A stretch of 64,000 nt of DNA, from the NCBI GenBank assembly GCA_045605385.1, contig JAZUPW010000039.1, positions 1 through 64,000 of the forward strand, read 5' to 3'. The DNA comes from SIG607 sp045605385. GTDB taxonomy: Bacteria > Bacillota > Clostridia > Oscillospirales > Acutalibacteraceae. Position 1 is the first letter of the stretch, and every line of letters begins with the position of its first letter. The notes below the pieces were generated by a model. It was not told the origin of the DNA, did not search any database, and saw only the letters and a program-made list of their open reading frames with translations. Of this stretch, positions 43,723 through 52,066 are shown one piece after another. A program made the position numbers and the translations under genes.

Positions 43723-44859
43723 ATGAACGAACTGTTAGATTTATTCAAACCTATATTAGAGTTTGGAAACGACGGCAACTGGAAAATGATTGTTATGTGG
43801 CTTATAGGTGGCATTCTTATCTATTTAGCCATAAAAAAAGAAATGGAGCCTACCTTACTTTTACCAATAGGCTTCGGTGCAATTCTTATGAACTTCCCGC
43901 ACTCGGGAATAGCTGAACCGCTTGAAACTTTATATAACGCAGGTATAGCTAACGAACTTTTCCCGCTTATTCTGTTCATAGGCATTGGCGCTATGATAGA
44001 CTTCGGTCCGCTTCTTAACGACCCGAAACTTATGATATTCGGCGCGGCGGCTCAGTTTGGTATTTTCTTTACGCTTTGCACGGCGGCTATGTTCTTCCCC
44101 GAAGACGTTGCGGCTTCTATATCCATTATCGGTGCGGCAGACGGACCTACCTCCATTGTTGTTGCAAACACCTTGCTTGGCGGTACTGAGCACTCGGGTT
44201 ATATAGGCGCAATTGCAGTAGCGGCTTATTCTTATATGGCATTAGTTCCTATTATTCAGCCTCCTGTAATTAAGGCTTTAACCACCGAAAAAGAACGCAA
44301 AATCCGTATGAAATACGAACAGAAGAGCGTTTCTAAAACCACCAAAATTCTCTTCCCAATTATAATTTCTATAGTTGCTTGTATATTCGTTCCTTCGGCT
44401 GCATCGCTTATAGGCTTCCTTATGTTCGGTAACCTTATAAGAGAGTGCGGTGTGCTTGATTCACTTTCAGAAACAGCACAAAAGGTTCTTGCAAACCTTA
44501 TAACAATATTCCTTGGTATTACTATTGCTTTCCAGATGAGCGCAGATAAGTTCCTTAATACTTCTACACTTCTTATATTGGGACTTGGCTTGGTAGCGTT
44601 TGTTATAGACACTGCAGGCGGTGTGCTTTTTGCGAAACTTTTCAACGTAATCCTTAAAATCTTCGGTAAAGACCCAATTAACCCCATGATTGGTGCCGCA
44701 GGTATTTCTGCTTTCCCAATGTCGGGTAGAATTGTTCACAAAATGGGCCTTAAAGAAGATAATCAGAACTTCCTTTTAATGCACGCTATAGGTGTTAACG
44801 TATCGGGCCAGATTGCTTCGGTTATTGCAGGCTCTCTTGTGCTTAACTTCTTCATTTGA
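43723..44859 (+). CDS. oadB: Sodium ion-translocating decarboxylase beta subunit (OadB/GcdB type)
   Basis: 378 residues from ATG 43723. Nine or so membrane segments with the family's signature GFGAILMNFPHSG, GAMIDFGPLL, GAADGPTSIVVAN and GAAGISAFPMSGRIVHKMG. The beta subunit couples decarboxylation of a carboxybiotin carrier to Na+ export. The alpha (carboxyltransferase) subunit and biotin carrier are not in this window. A tiny gamma-like gene follows. Confidence 0.93.
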   Translation: MNELLDLFKPILEFGNDGNWKMIVMWLIGGILIYLAIKKEMEPTLLLPIGFGAILMNFPHSGIAEPLETLYNAGIANELFPLILFIGIGAMIDFGPLLNDPKLMIFGAAAQFGIFFTLCTAAMFFPEDVAASISIIGAADGPTSIVVANTLLGGTEHSGYIGAIAVAAYSYMALVPIIQPPVIKALTTEKERKIRMKYEQKSVSKTTKILFPIIISIVACIFVPSAASLIGFLMFGNLIRECGVLDSLSETAQKVLANLITIFLGITIAFQMSADKFLNTSTLLILGLGLVAFVIDTAGGVLFAKLFNVILKIFGKDPINPMIGAAGISAFPMSGRIVHKMGLKEDNQNFLLMHAIGVNVSGQIASVIAGSLVLNFFI

Positions 44860-44878
44860 TTTCGGGAGGTAAAGATTT

Positions 44879-45016
44879 ATGTTTTCACCAATTCAGTTTG
44901 TAAATTATCTTAAATATATGGGTGTAGGAATGATTGGCGTATTTATTATAATAGGAATTATAGTTGCGGCAACCTACGCAATAGGCAAATTTACTTCAGA
45001 TAAAAAAGATAAATAA
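44879..45016 (+). CDS. 45-residue OadG-like single-TM protein
   Basis: ATG 44879 follows GGGAGGT (44864-44870), 19 bp after oadB. The product is 45 residues with one membrane helix (about 15-34, GVGMIGVFIIIGIIVAATYA) and a charged C-terminal tail (DKKDK). Gamma subunits of sodium-pump decarboxylases are short single-TM proteins with this topology that assemble alpha and beta subunits, so a minimal OadG is likely. It is unusually short and lacks the usual proline-rich linker. A terminator follows. Confidence 0.65.
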   Translation: MFSPIQFVNYLKYMGVGMIGVFIIIGIIVAATYAIGKFTSDKKDK

Positions 45017-45025
45017 TTATTAACG

Positions 45026-45059
45026 AACAGCATTGAGTTTTCACTTAATGCTGTTTTAA
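45026..45059 (+). terminator. Terminator after the OadB/OadG-like pair
   Basis: 12-bp stem, AACAGCATTGAG (45026-45037) with CTTAATGCTGTT (45044-45055), one G-U, then T residues. Confidence 0.82.
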
Positions 45060-45075
45060 TTTTTGCTGTTTCTTA

Positions 45076-45094
45076 ACCACATAAGTGGTATAAT
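45076..45094 (+). promoter_or_regulatory. Extended -10 promoter with palindrome, Na/Pi gene
   Basis: TGG-TATAAT (45086-45094) is an extended -10. The perfect palindrome ACCAC-ATAA-GTGGT (45076-45089) ends inside it, a likely regulator site. Confidence 0.45.
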
Positions 45095-45153
45095 TATTTC
45101 AAAATGGGGGAGAATGGTTTAAAACATTCTTTGCTTAAAAAAGGAGAAATGTT

Positions 45154-46833
45154 ATGTTATCATCAACAGATGTAGCAAGCCTTATAGGGAGTCTTATATG
45201 GTTACTTGCAGGTGTAGGCGTTTTTATTGTGGGTATGAATTTTTTAAGCGAAGCTCTTGAAAAAAGCGCGGGCGAAGGAATGAAGCGTTTGCTTGGCAGA
45301 ATAAGTAATAATCGTTTTTCGGGCGTTGGTATAGGCGCAGGTGTAACAGCCATTGTTCAAAGTTCTTCAGCAACAAGCGTTATGGTTATAGGTCTTGTTA
45401 ATGCAGGGGTTATGACACTTATGCAAGCTGTTCCTATAATTATGGGCGCCAATATTGGTACAACCATAACGGGTGTTTTGGTTGCGCTTAAAAACGATTA
45501 TTTTGATATGCTTATGTATATTTTTGCATTTGCAGGCGTTATGATGGGATTCTTTAAAAAAGAAAAAATTAAACTTGCAGGTCTTTTGTTCAGCGGTCTT
45601 GGTTTGATTTTTGTGGGCCTTAACGTAATGAGCAGCGAAGATGCTTTTGGTAACCCGTTGGTTGAATCTATGTTTCAGGGTGTTTTCAGTGTTATAGATT
45701 TTCCGTTGCTTCTTATATTCGTAGGTGTGATTTTTACAGCGCTTATACAAAGTTCTTCTGCGGCAACAGGTGTTGTTATTACAATGGTTGGCACAGGTGT
45801 ATTACCGCTTGACCTTGCATTATTTATTGTGCTTGGTGCAAACATAGGTACCTGTGTTACTGCGCTTCTTGCTTCGGTGGGCGCAAATGCAAATTCAAAA
45901 CGCGTTGCTTTAATACACTTTACTTTTAACGTAATAGGAACGGTTGTTTTTACAGCAATTGTATGGTTGTTCCATGAACCTATGATTAATCTTCTTGTGT
46001 CTTTATTCCCGCAAAATGATCCTATGTCTCTTCAAATGCGTGTATCGGTTTTCCACGTTGTTTTCAACGTTACAACCACGTTAATTCTTTTACCCTTTGT
46101 TTCACAGTTGGTTAAGTATTCTTGTGTTATAATTAAAGATAAAAAGCAGACAGAAGAAACACGTACTCTTAAATATATCGATGACCGCCTTATAACTACT
46201 CCGCCTGTTGCTCTTATGCAGGTTAAAAAAGAAATGGATTATATGTTCGGTCTTGTTGAAGAAAATATTGCGTTATCCTTTGAAGCAATGTCAAAAGAAA
46301 AACTGGATAATAAAAAGAAAATTATTGATAACGAAGCGATTATTGACTTTACCAACGGCGCTTTAACAAAATTCCTTATAAAGTTGTCATCTAACGTTGA
46401 ACAAAGCGATGAGCGTCTTATAGGTTCTTATTTCCACGTGCTTAACGACCTTGAACGTATAGGTGACCACGCTGAAAACTTTTTTGAAATCGGTGAAGAA
46501 ATGTTTTCTAAAAGCATTGTCTTTTCTGCAAAAGCGCAAGAAGACTTTAAACAGATGCAGGAAAAAATTGCACGAATGCTTACCATTTCAAAAGATGCTT
46601 TTGAAAATGCGAATAAAGATGAACTTGCAGAACTGACCGAACTTGAAACACAGGTGGATAAATTAAAGAAAGAGTATACTGCAAGTCACTTTGCGCGTCT
46701 TGCCGAGGGTGATTGCAGTATGGAAGTAAGCCCCTATTATTCTTCTGCCGTTTCAGGTCTTGAACGTGTGGCAGACCACCTTGTTAACGTGGGTTACAGT
46801 ATTGTAAATCCCGTAGGTTCTCAAAAACAATAA
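45154..46833 (+). CDS. Na+/phosphate cotransporter family protein with PhoU-like tail
   Basis: 559 residues. The two inverted transport repeats each carry the QSSSA motif (VQSSSATSVMVIG and IQSSSAATGVVI) of NptA/SLC34-type carriers. About 200 C-terminal residues form PhoU-like helical bundles (NDLERIGDHAENF, SGLERVADHLVNV). Predicted to move phosphate coupled to Na+, with the PhoU part regulatory. It has its own promoter. Confidence 0.92.
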   Translation: MLSSTDVASLIGSLIWLLAGVGVFIVGMNFLSEALEKSAGEGMKRLLGRISNNRFSGVGIGAGVTAIVQSSSATSVMVIGLVNAGVMTLMQAVPIIMGANIGTTITGVLVALKNDYFDMLMYIFAFAGVMMGFFKKEKIKLAGLLFSGLGLIFVGLNVMSSEDAFGNPLVESMFQGVFSVIDFPLLLIFVGVIFTALIQSSSAATGVVITMVGTGVLPLDLALFIVLGANIGTCVTALLASVGANANSKRVALIHFTFNVIGTVVFTAIVWLFHEPMINLLVSLFPQNDPMSLQMRVSVFHVVFNVTTTLILLPFVSQLVKYSCVIIKDKKQTEETRTLKYIDDRLITTPPVALMQVKKEMDYMFGLVEENIALSFEAMSKEKLDNKKKIIDNEAIIDFTNGALTKFLIKLSSNVEQSDERLIGSYFHVLNDLERIGDHAENFFEIGEEMFSKSIVFSAKAQEDFKQMQEKIARMLTISKDAFENANKDELAELTELETQVDKLKKEYTASHFARLAEGDCSMEVSPYYSSAVSGLERVADHLVNVGYSIVNPVGSQKQ

Positions 46834-46886
46834 TCTGTATAAATAAAAGCAAAATAATAAAAAGTAAATATATCCACGGAGTTAAT

Positions 46887-48302
46887 ATGCGTAAAACAAA
46901 AATAGTATGTACCATTGGCCCTGCAAGTGAAACGCAGGAAATTATAACAGGACTTTGTAAGGCGGGAATGAACGTTGCGAGAATGAATTTTTCTCATAAC
47001 ACTCACGCTGACCATCAAAGAAGAATTGACCTTGTTAAAAAGGTTCGTTCAGAACTTAATATGCCTGTAGCAATTATGCTTGATACCAAAGGGCCGGAAT
47101 ATAGAATTAAAACTTTTAAAAACGGAAAAGTTATATTGGCTGACGGCGATAAATTTACCTTTACCGCCGATGAAGTTATAGGTGATGAAACGAAGGTTTC
47201 TGTAAGTTACGCCAATTTGCCCAATGAACTTAACGTAGGTGACACTATACTGCTTAATAACGGTCTTTTAACTTTTAAGGTTGAAAATATCAGCGGAAAA
47301 AACATTGAGTGTAGTGTAGTTATAGGCGGAACTCTTTCAGATCGAAAGAGTATGAGTTTTCCGGGAAAAGTAATGAAACAGGTTTATCTTTCAGAACAAG
47401 ATAAGAAAGATATTGCTTTTGGTGTTGAAAACGGTGTGGATTATATTGCCTGCTCTTTTGTTTCAAGAAAGCAAGACCTTGTTGACGTACACGAATATCT
47501 TAAAGAAATTGGCGCCGATAACAGTATTGAATTGATTGCTAAAATTGAAAATCAATCGGGTTTTGATAATATTGAAGAAATTTGTACCGTATGCGACGGC
47601 ATAATGATTGCACGTGGTGATATGGGTGTTGAAATACCCTTTAAAATGCTTCCCGCTATACAGAAAAAACTTATAACAAAATGCCGTTTGCTTGGCAAAA
47701 GAGTTATAACGGCAACCGAAATGCTTGAATCAATGATAAATAATCCGCGTCCTACAAGAGCCGAAATATCAGACGTTGCAAATGCGGTGTACGACGGCAC
47801 AAGCGCTATTATGCTTTCGGGAGAAACTGCGGCGGGGAAATATCCCATTGAAGCGGTTAAAACAATGGCGGAAATTGCAGAAACTACTGAAAGTAATATT
47901 CATTACAGCAAACGTTTTTATAATGCAGAATTTAAAATTAAAAATTCGGTAGATGCTATTTCACATTCTACCTGTTCAATGGCAATTGACCTTGACGCCA
48001 AAGCAATTGTGGCTTGTTCGCTTTCGGGAATGACCGCGCGAATGGTTTCGCGTTTTCGCCCACCCGTAGCAATTTTAGGTCTTACTACCGATGAAAGCAC
48101 CTGCAGAAAACTTTCGCTTTCGTGGGGAGTAATACCCGCTATATGTGAAAGATTTAGTTCTACCGACGTTCTTTTTTATACTGCAAAGAAAATTGCCGAA
48201 AAGGAATTGAACCTTAAAAAAGGCGATAAAATTATTATCACCGGCGGTGATACAAGCGGTAATTCCGGTAACACAAGTCTTATAAAAATAGAAAGTATAT
48301 AA
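46887..48302 (+). CDS. pyk: Pyruvate kinase
   Basis: 471 residues, the length of PK without the extra C-terminal PEP-utiliser domain of Bacillus PK. TIM barrel with RMNFSHNTHADH, MLDTKGPE, KIEN, IARGDMGVEIP and RVITATEMLESM, the last reading TE where most enzymes have TQ. Converts PEP and ADP to pyruvate and ATP, feeding PFOR. Expressed separately; ends in a strong terminator. Confidence 0.95.
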   Translation: MRKTKIVCTIGPASETQEIITGLCKAGMNVARMNFSHNTHADHQRRIDLVKKVRSELNMPVAIMLDTKGPEYRIKTFKNGKVILADGDKFTFTADEVIGDETKVSVSYANLPNELNVGDTILLNNGLLTFKVENISGKNIECSVVIGGTLSDRKSMSFPGKVMKQVYLSEQDKKDIAFGVENGVDYIACSFVSRKQDLVDVHEYLKEIGADNSIELIAKIENQSGFDNIEEICTVCDGIMIARGDMGVEIPFKMLPAIQKKLITKCRLLGKRVITATEMLESMINNPRPTRAEISDVANAVYDGTSAIMLSGETAAGKYPIEAVKTMAEIAETTESNIHYSKRFYNAEFKIKNSVDAISHSTCSMAIDLDAKAIVACSLSGMTARMVSRFRPPVAILGLTTDESTCRKLSLSWGVIPAICERFSSTDVLFYTAKKIAEKELNLKKGDKIIITGGDTSGNSGNTSLIKIESI

Positions 48303-48304
48303 AT

Positions 48305-48338
48305 AAAAATTCGCATACAAATTTGTATGCGAATTTTT
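48305..48338. terminator. pyk terminator
   Basis: A perfect 34-bp palindrome, 17-bp arms starting AAAAATTCGC and ending GCGAATTTTT, right after the pyk stop. The bases to 48410 contain a weaker hairpin (TTTACC-CTAT-GGTAAA) that may end ung transcripts. Confidence 0.85.
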
Positions 48339-48410
48339 ATTAATTGTTTTTATTGTTGTTTGAAAAGACATCTGCAACTTCGCTTTACCCTATGGTAAAA
48401 GGTAGTTGAT

Positions 48411-49082
48411 TTATTGCGGCAGACGCCAATCTATAGGCGTAAGACCGTTTTGTTTTAATATTATATTTGTTTTTGAAAAATGTTTACAGCCGAAAAATCC
48501 GCCGTAAGCAGAAAGGGGACTTGGGTGTACCGTTTCAAGTTTTATATGGAAGGGATTGGTAATAAGTTTTGCTTTTGCTTTGGCATTAGCGCCCCAGAGC
48601 AAGAAAACAACGGGTGTGGTTTTGTTATTGAGTTCTGCAATAACTCTGTCGGTGAAAATCTCCCAGCCTTTACCCTTGTGTGAATTAGGCATACCTTCGC
48701 GCACCGTTAAAACTGTATTGAGCATAAGTACGCCTTGCTGCGCCCAAGACGTAAGTTCTCCGTGGTGTGCAGGGGGGATAAGTAAATCGTCATAAAGTTC
48801 TTTATACATATTTTTAAGCGATGGCGGAGGCTCTATTCCTTTTTTTACAGAAAAGCAGAGCCCGTGAGCCTGATTTTTACCGTGGTATGGGTCCTGACCT
48901 ATAATAACTGCTTTAACGTCTTTAAAGGCGGTATATTTAAGGGCGTTAAAAATATCGTGCATATTAGGATAAACAGTTTGAGTTTTATATTCGTTTTTTA
49001 AAAACTCTCGCAGTTGTATATAATACGGTTTTTTAAATTCATCACCTAAAATACTGTCCCAATCGTTACCTAAAACTACCAT
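48411..49082 (-). CDS. ung: Uracil-DNA glycosylase, family 1
   Basis: 223 residues. The water-activating motif GQDPYHG (D64) and HPSPLSAYGG (H186) are the two family-1 signatures. Removes uracil from DNA after cytosine deamination or dUMP misincorporation. Start ATG 49082. It is downstream of the M20 peptidase gene by 9 bp and probably the last gene of that operon. Confidence 0.96.
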   Translation of the reverse strand: MVVLGNDWDSILGDEFKKPYYIQLREFLKNEYKTQTVYPNMHDIFNALKYTAFKDVKAVIIGQDPYHGKNQAHGLCFSVKKGIEPPPSLKNMYKELYDDLLIPPAHHGELTSWAQQGVLMLNTVLTVREGMPNSHKGKGWEIFTDRVIAELNNKTTPVVFLLWGANAKAKAKLITNPFHIKLETVHPSPLSAYGGFFGCKHFSKTNIILKQNGLTPIDWRLPQ

Positions 49083-49091
49083 ACAAAACCT

Positions 49092-50219
49092 CTATTCACT
49101 ACAAAGGGCAGCATGCATTGCGGCAATATAAAAAGCCGCTTTAGTATCGGGTGCAAAATGGCTGTTGTGAAGCGGATACTCTCCGCCTACGCCAATGTGG
49201 AAGAAACAGCCGTCGTTATGTTTGATGAAGTTTCCGAAATCTTCTGCATACATAGAGGCTTTTTCTAAGTGTATTTTATCTTTAAATATTTTTTCGGCAA
49301 CCTTTTTGGCTTTTAAAAATCCCGATTTTGGATTATCTACGTTCTGACCGTTCATATTGATGGTAAGAACTACTTGAACACCGAAAAGTTTTTCGGTTTT
49401 ATTTTTAAGTTTGTTGATTTTTTTAACTATATCGCTACGGCTTTTATCGGTTAAAGAACGCACGGTTATTAAAATTTCTGCTTTGTCGGCAATAATATTG
49501 CAAACCTTACCCGAATGGAAAGAGCCAACCGTTACAACGTTCAATTTACAGTTAAATTTTAAAATTTCGGTTGTGAAATATGCGGCGGCGGCAAGAGCAT
49601 CTTTGCCTAAATGTCGCTTTGCGGCATGCGCGCTTTTGCCAATAAACGAAGCATCAACAGGCATAGGATAAGCATATAACGGACCGCTTTTAAGACCTAT
49701 GCTTCCAAGGGGAAGATGAGGCTGAACGTGAGCGCCGCTGACAAATGAAACGTAGGGGTTTTGCATAGCGCCTTCATCTATCATTCGTTTAGCTCCGCCG
49801 TCGCCCTCTTCGTTGGGCTGGAAAAAGAACTTAACTGAGTTTTTAAGTTTGTCTTTATGTATGCTTAAAATTTTCGCCGCCGCTAAAGCGCCTACAATAT
49901 GTATATCGTGGCCGCAAGCGTGCATAATGCCTTCGTTTATGCTTGAAAATTCTAAACCTGTTTCTTCTTTTATAGGCAAAGCATCAATATCGCTTCTTAT
50001 TGCAACGCAGGTTTTACTGCCTTCAACCTCTAACAAACCAATTACGGCAGTACCTAAAATACGCTGTGTTTTAATGTTTAATCCGTTAAGAATTTCTTCT
50101 ATTTTTTCGGCAGTTTTAAATTCATTGTTGCCAAGTTCGGGATTTTTGTGGAAAAACTCACGCCAGGAATATATGTCATCGGAAATTTTTTCTGCTTCTT
50201 TAAGCCAATCAATATTCAT
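49092..50219 (-). CDS. M20 amidohydrolase, probable N-acetyldiaminopimelate deacetylase
   Basis: 375 residues. Metal-binding motifs MHACGHDIH and the PNEEGDGGAKRMI loop identify the M20D family (hippurate hydrolase, N-acyl amino acid deacylases). Twelve bp after a PatA-type aminotransferase gene, the pairing seen in the acetylase branch of lysine biosynthesis. There it would release L,L-diaminopimelate and acetate. The specificity is inferred from the neighbour only; dapH is not seen here. Confidence 0.75.
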   Translation of the reverse strand: MNIDWLKEAEKISDDIYSWREFFHKNPELGNNEFKTAEKIEEILNGLNIKTQRILGTAVIGLLEVEGSKTCVAIRSDIDALPIKEETGLEFSSINEGIMHACGHDIHIVGALAAAKILSIHKDKLKNSVKFFFQPNEEGDGGAKRMIDEGAMQNPYVSFVSGAHVQPHLPLGSIGLKSGPLYAYPMPVDASFIGKSAHAAKRHLGKDALAAAAYFTTEILKFNCKLNVVTVGSFHSGKVCNIIADKAEILITVRSLTDKSRSDIVKKINKLKNKTEKLFGVQVVLTINMNGQNVDNPKSGFLKAKKVAEKIFKDKIHLEKASMYAEDFGNFIKHNDGCFFHIGVGGEYPLHNSHFAPDTKAAFYIAAMHAALCSE

Positions 50220-50231
50220 AAAAACAACTCC

Positions 50232-51374
50232 TTATTTCAAATTCTTTACAAATTTTTCAAGCCTGTCAAGGCCTTCTTTTAATACTTCATCGCTGTAACA
50301 GTAAGAAATTCGTATATGTCCTTCGCAACCGAAACAACTACCGGGCGTAACGGCAAGACCTGCTTCGCTTATAAGACGTTTACAGAAATCGTTTGAAGGA
50401 ATACCGAATTTTTTAATGCTTGGAAATACATAAAATGCACCGTCGCAAAGGGGGTATTCAAGTCCCATATTATCAAGTCTGCTTAAAACGTAATCACGCC
50501 TTTTTTTGTATGTGTTAATCATTTCGCTGTTGTCATAGTTAAGTGCTTCTGCGGCGCTGCGCTGAAAAAGTGACGGCGTACTTGTAACGGTGTACTGATG
50601 CAAAAGCGAAAGCCGTTCCTTTATTTCTTTTTCAGCCATAAGCCAACCAAGTCGCCAACCTGTCATAGCGTAAGTTTTTGAAAAACCCGATATTGCAATT
50701 ATTTTTTCTTTTAAATCGGTAAATTGCGCAAAGGTAATGCTTGGCTTGTTGTTATAAGAAATGTTGCAATAAACGTCATCACATATAACAAATATATCTT
50801 TTTCCTTAACACAGCCGTAAACAGCGTTAAGGCTATCTGCGTTAAGTGTACAACCTGTCGGGTTGTTTGGCGAATTTAAAATTATTGCTTTGGTTTTTTT
50901 GTTTATTAGTGAAGAAAGTACATTTTTATCTATTTGAAAATTACTTTCACTTATATCTAAAAACACGGGCTTTGCACCAAACAAACCTACAATCTGTTCG
51001 TAAAGCACAAAAGCAGGGGTGGGAATAATAACTTCATCGCCTGCCTCTAAAATGCCGAAAAGCGCAGTAAAAATGGCTTCGGTAGCACCGCAGGTAACAA
51101 TTACTTCTTCAGCGGTGTAATCAAGGTTTCTATTAACTTTTTCGTGCTTTGCAATTTTTTCTCTCAAAACTATATCGCCGTCGTTTGCAATATAGTGAGT
51201 TTCTTTGTTTTCTATAGCCACGCTTAGTTGTGAACTTATACATTCGGGTGTATCGAAATCAGGTTCGCCCAAAGTAAGGGCAATACATCCCTTTGTGTTT
51301 TTTGCAAGGTTAGAAAATTCGCGTATAGCACTGCGCTTTGCACCAAGCGCATATCGGTTCATTCTTTCTTTCAT
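50232..51374 (-). CDS. Class I/II PLP aminotransferase, probable N-acetyl-diaminopimelate aminotransferase
   Basis: 380 residues, fold type I. PLP lysine K233 in SGFSKTYAMTGWRLGW, NSPNNPTGC and DDVYCNI motifs, Arg in HIRISYCYS near the C-terminus. The sequence resembles PatA/AspB subgroup I-gamma aminotransferases. The adjacent M20 deacetylase suggests a lysine/diaminopimelate role, but aspartate or alanine aminotransferase activity is possible. First gene of the minus-strand operon with ung. Confidence 0.8.
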   Translation of the reverse strand: MKERMNRYALGAKRSAIREFSNLAKNTKGCIALTLGEPDFDTPECISSQLSVAIENKETHYIANDGDIVLREKIAKHEKVNRNLDYTAEEVIVTCGATEAIFTALFGILEAGDEVIIPTPAFVLYEQIVGLFGAKPVFLDISESNFQIDKNVLSSLINKKTKAIILNSPNNPTGCTLNADSLNAVYGCVKEKDIFVICDDVYCNISYNNKPSITFAQFTDLKEKIIAISGFSKTYAMTGWRLGWLMAEKEIKERLSLLHQYTVTSTPSLFQRSAAEALNYDNSEMINTYKKRRDYVLSRLDNMGLEYPLCDGAFYVFPSIKKFGIPSNDFCKRLISEAGLAVTPGSCFGCEGHIRISYCYSDEVLKEGLDRLEKFVKNLK

Positions 51375-51408
51375 AAATAATAAATCCTTATATTAATAAA
51401 TATATATT

Positions 51409-51480
51409 ATTTTAACACCTTAAAACCAAACAGTCAACCGCAGTTGACATTTTTGTTAAAATACTTTAATATTTTAACTG
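51409..51480. promoter_or_regulatory. Back-to-back promoters of the aminotransferase operon and bioY, with operator palindromes
   Basis: Minus: TTGACT (51432-51437), 17 bp, TAAAAT (51409-51414). Plus: TTGACA (51444-51449), 17 bp, TAATAT (51467-51472). The two -35s are arms of a perfect palindrome GTCAAC-CGCA-GTTGAC (51433-51448). A second perfect repeat, GTTAAAATA-CTTTAA-TATTTTAAC (51455-51478), covers the bioY spacer and -10. TTGTTAA at its left end resembles a BirA half-site, a possible biotin operator. Confidence 0.55.
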
Positions 51481-51491
51481 AGGTGAAAAAA

Positions 51492-52016
51492 GTGCTTAAG
51501 AATACGGATGCTAAAAAAATAACAACGTCGGCTTTATTCTGTGCCGTTATATGTGTTATTTCTCCTTTTGTTATTCAAATAGGTGTAATACCACTTAGCT
51601 TTTCTAACTTTGCGGTTATGCTTTGCGCTTTTGTTCTTCCTTTTTCAAATTCATTACTTGCCGTAATTGGTTATCTTTTGTTAGGACTTTGTTCACTTCC
51701 TGTATTTGCTTCATTTCAGGGGGGTGCTCAGGTGCTTTTTGGTGTAACGGGCGGCTTTTTGTGGGGCTACGTTATTCTATGTGTGTGTTGTTCTTTAGCT
51801 CGGAATAAAAAGACTCTTATACAAAAAACTGTTTTATGTCTTTGCGGTTTATTTGGTTGTTATGCAATAGGAATACTGCAATACTGTATTGTTTTAAAAG
51901 CATCTTTTTTAAGCGGTTTGCTTGTTTGCGTAGTGCCTTTTATAGTTTTTGATATTATAAAATGTATTCTTGCTTTTTTGCTTGGACAAAAAATAAAAAT
52001 GGCTTTGAAATTATAA
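51492..52016 (+). CDS. bioY: Biotin transporter BioY
   Basis: 174 residues from GTG 51492 (GAGGTG eight bases upstream; earlier in-frame starts are inside the promoter). Six membrane segments; IPLSFSNFAVMLCAFVLP, LLLGLCSLPVFASFQGG and GVTGGFLWGY are BioY signatures. It is the substrate-binding subunit of an ECF-type biotin importer; the shared energising module is elsewhere. The organism may depend on imported biotin. Confidence 0.93.
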   Translation: MLKNTDAKKITTSALFCAVICVISPFVIQIGVIPLSFSNFAVMLCAFVLPFSNSLLAVIGYLLLGLCSLPVFASFQGGAQVLFGVTGGFLWGYVILCVCCSLARNKKTLIQKTVLCLCGLFGCYAIGILQYCIVLKASFLSGLLVCVVPFIVFDIIKCILAFLLGQKIKMALKL

Positions 52017-52027
52017 CTAAAACAAAA

Positions 52028-52066
52028 CACAGGCTTTCACTTTTTTCGTGAGAGCCTGTGTGCTTT
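52028..52066. terminator. Bidirectional terminator bioY / nfnB
   Basis: 13-bp stem with one G-U, CACAGGCTTTCAC (52028-52040) with GTGAGAGCCTGTG (52048-52060). It lies between the convergent stops. Confidence 0.82.

Noticed and set aside
48361..48410. Another copy of the 220-nt leader, suggested by CTTCGCTTTACC
   Set aside because: Only about a dozen bases match copy A and none of the conserved hairpins is present.
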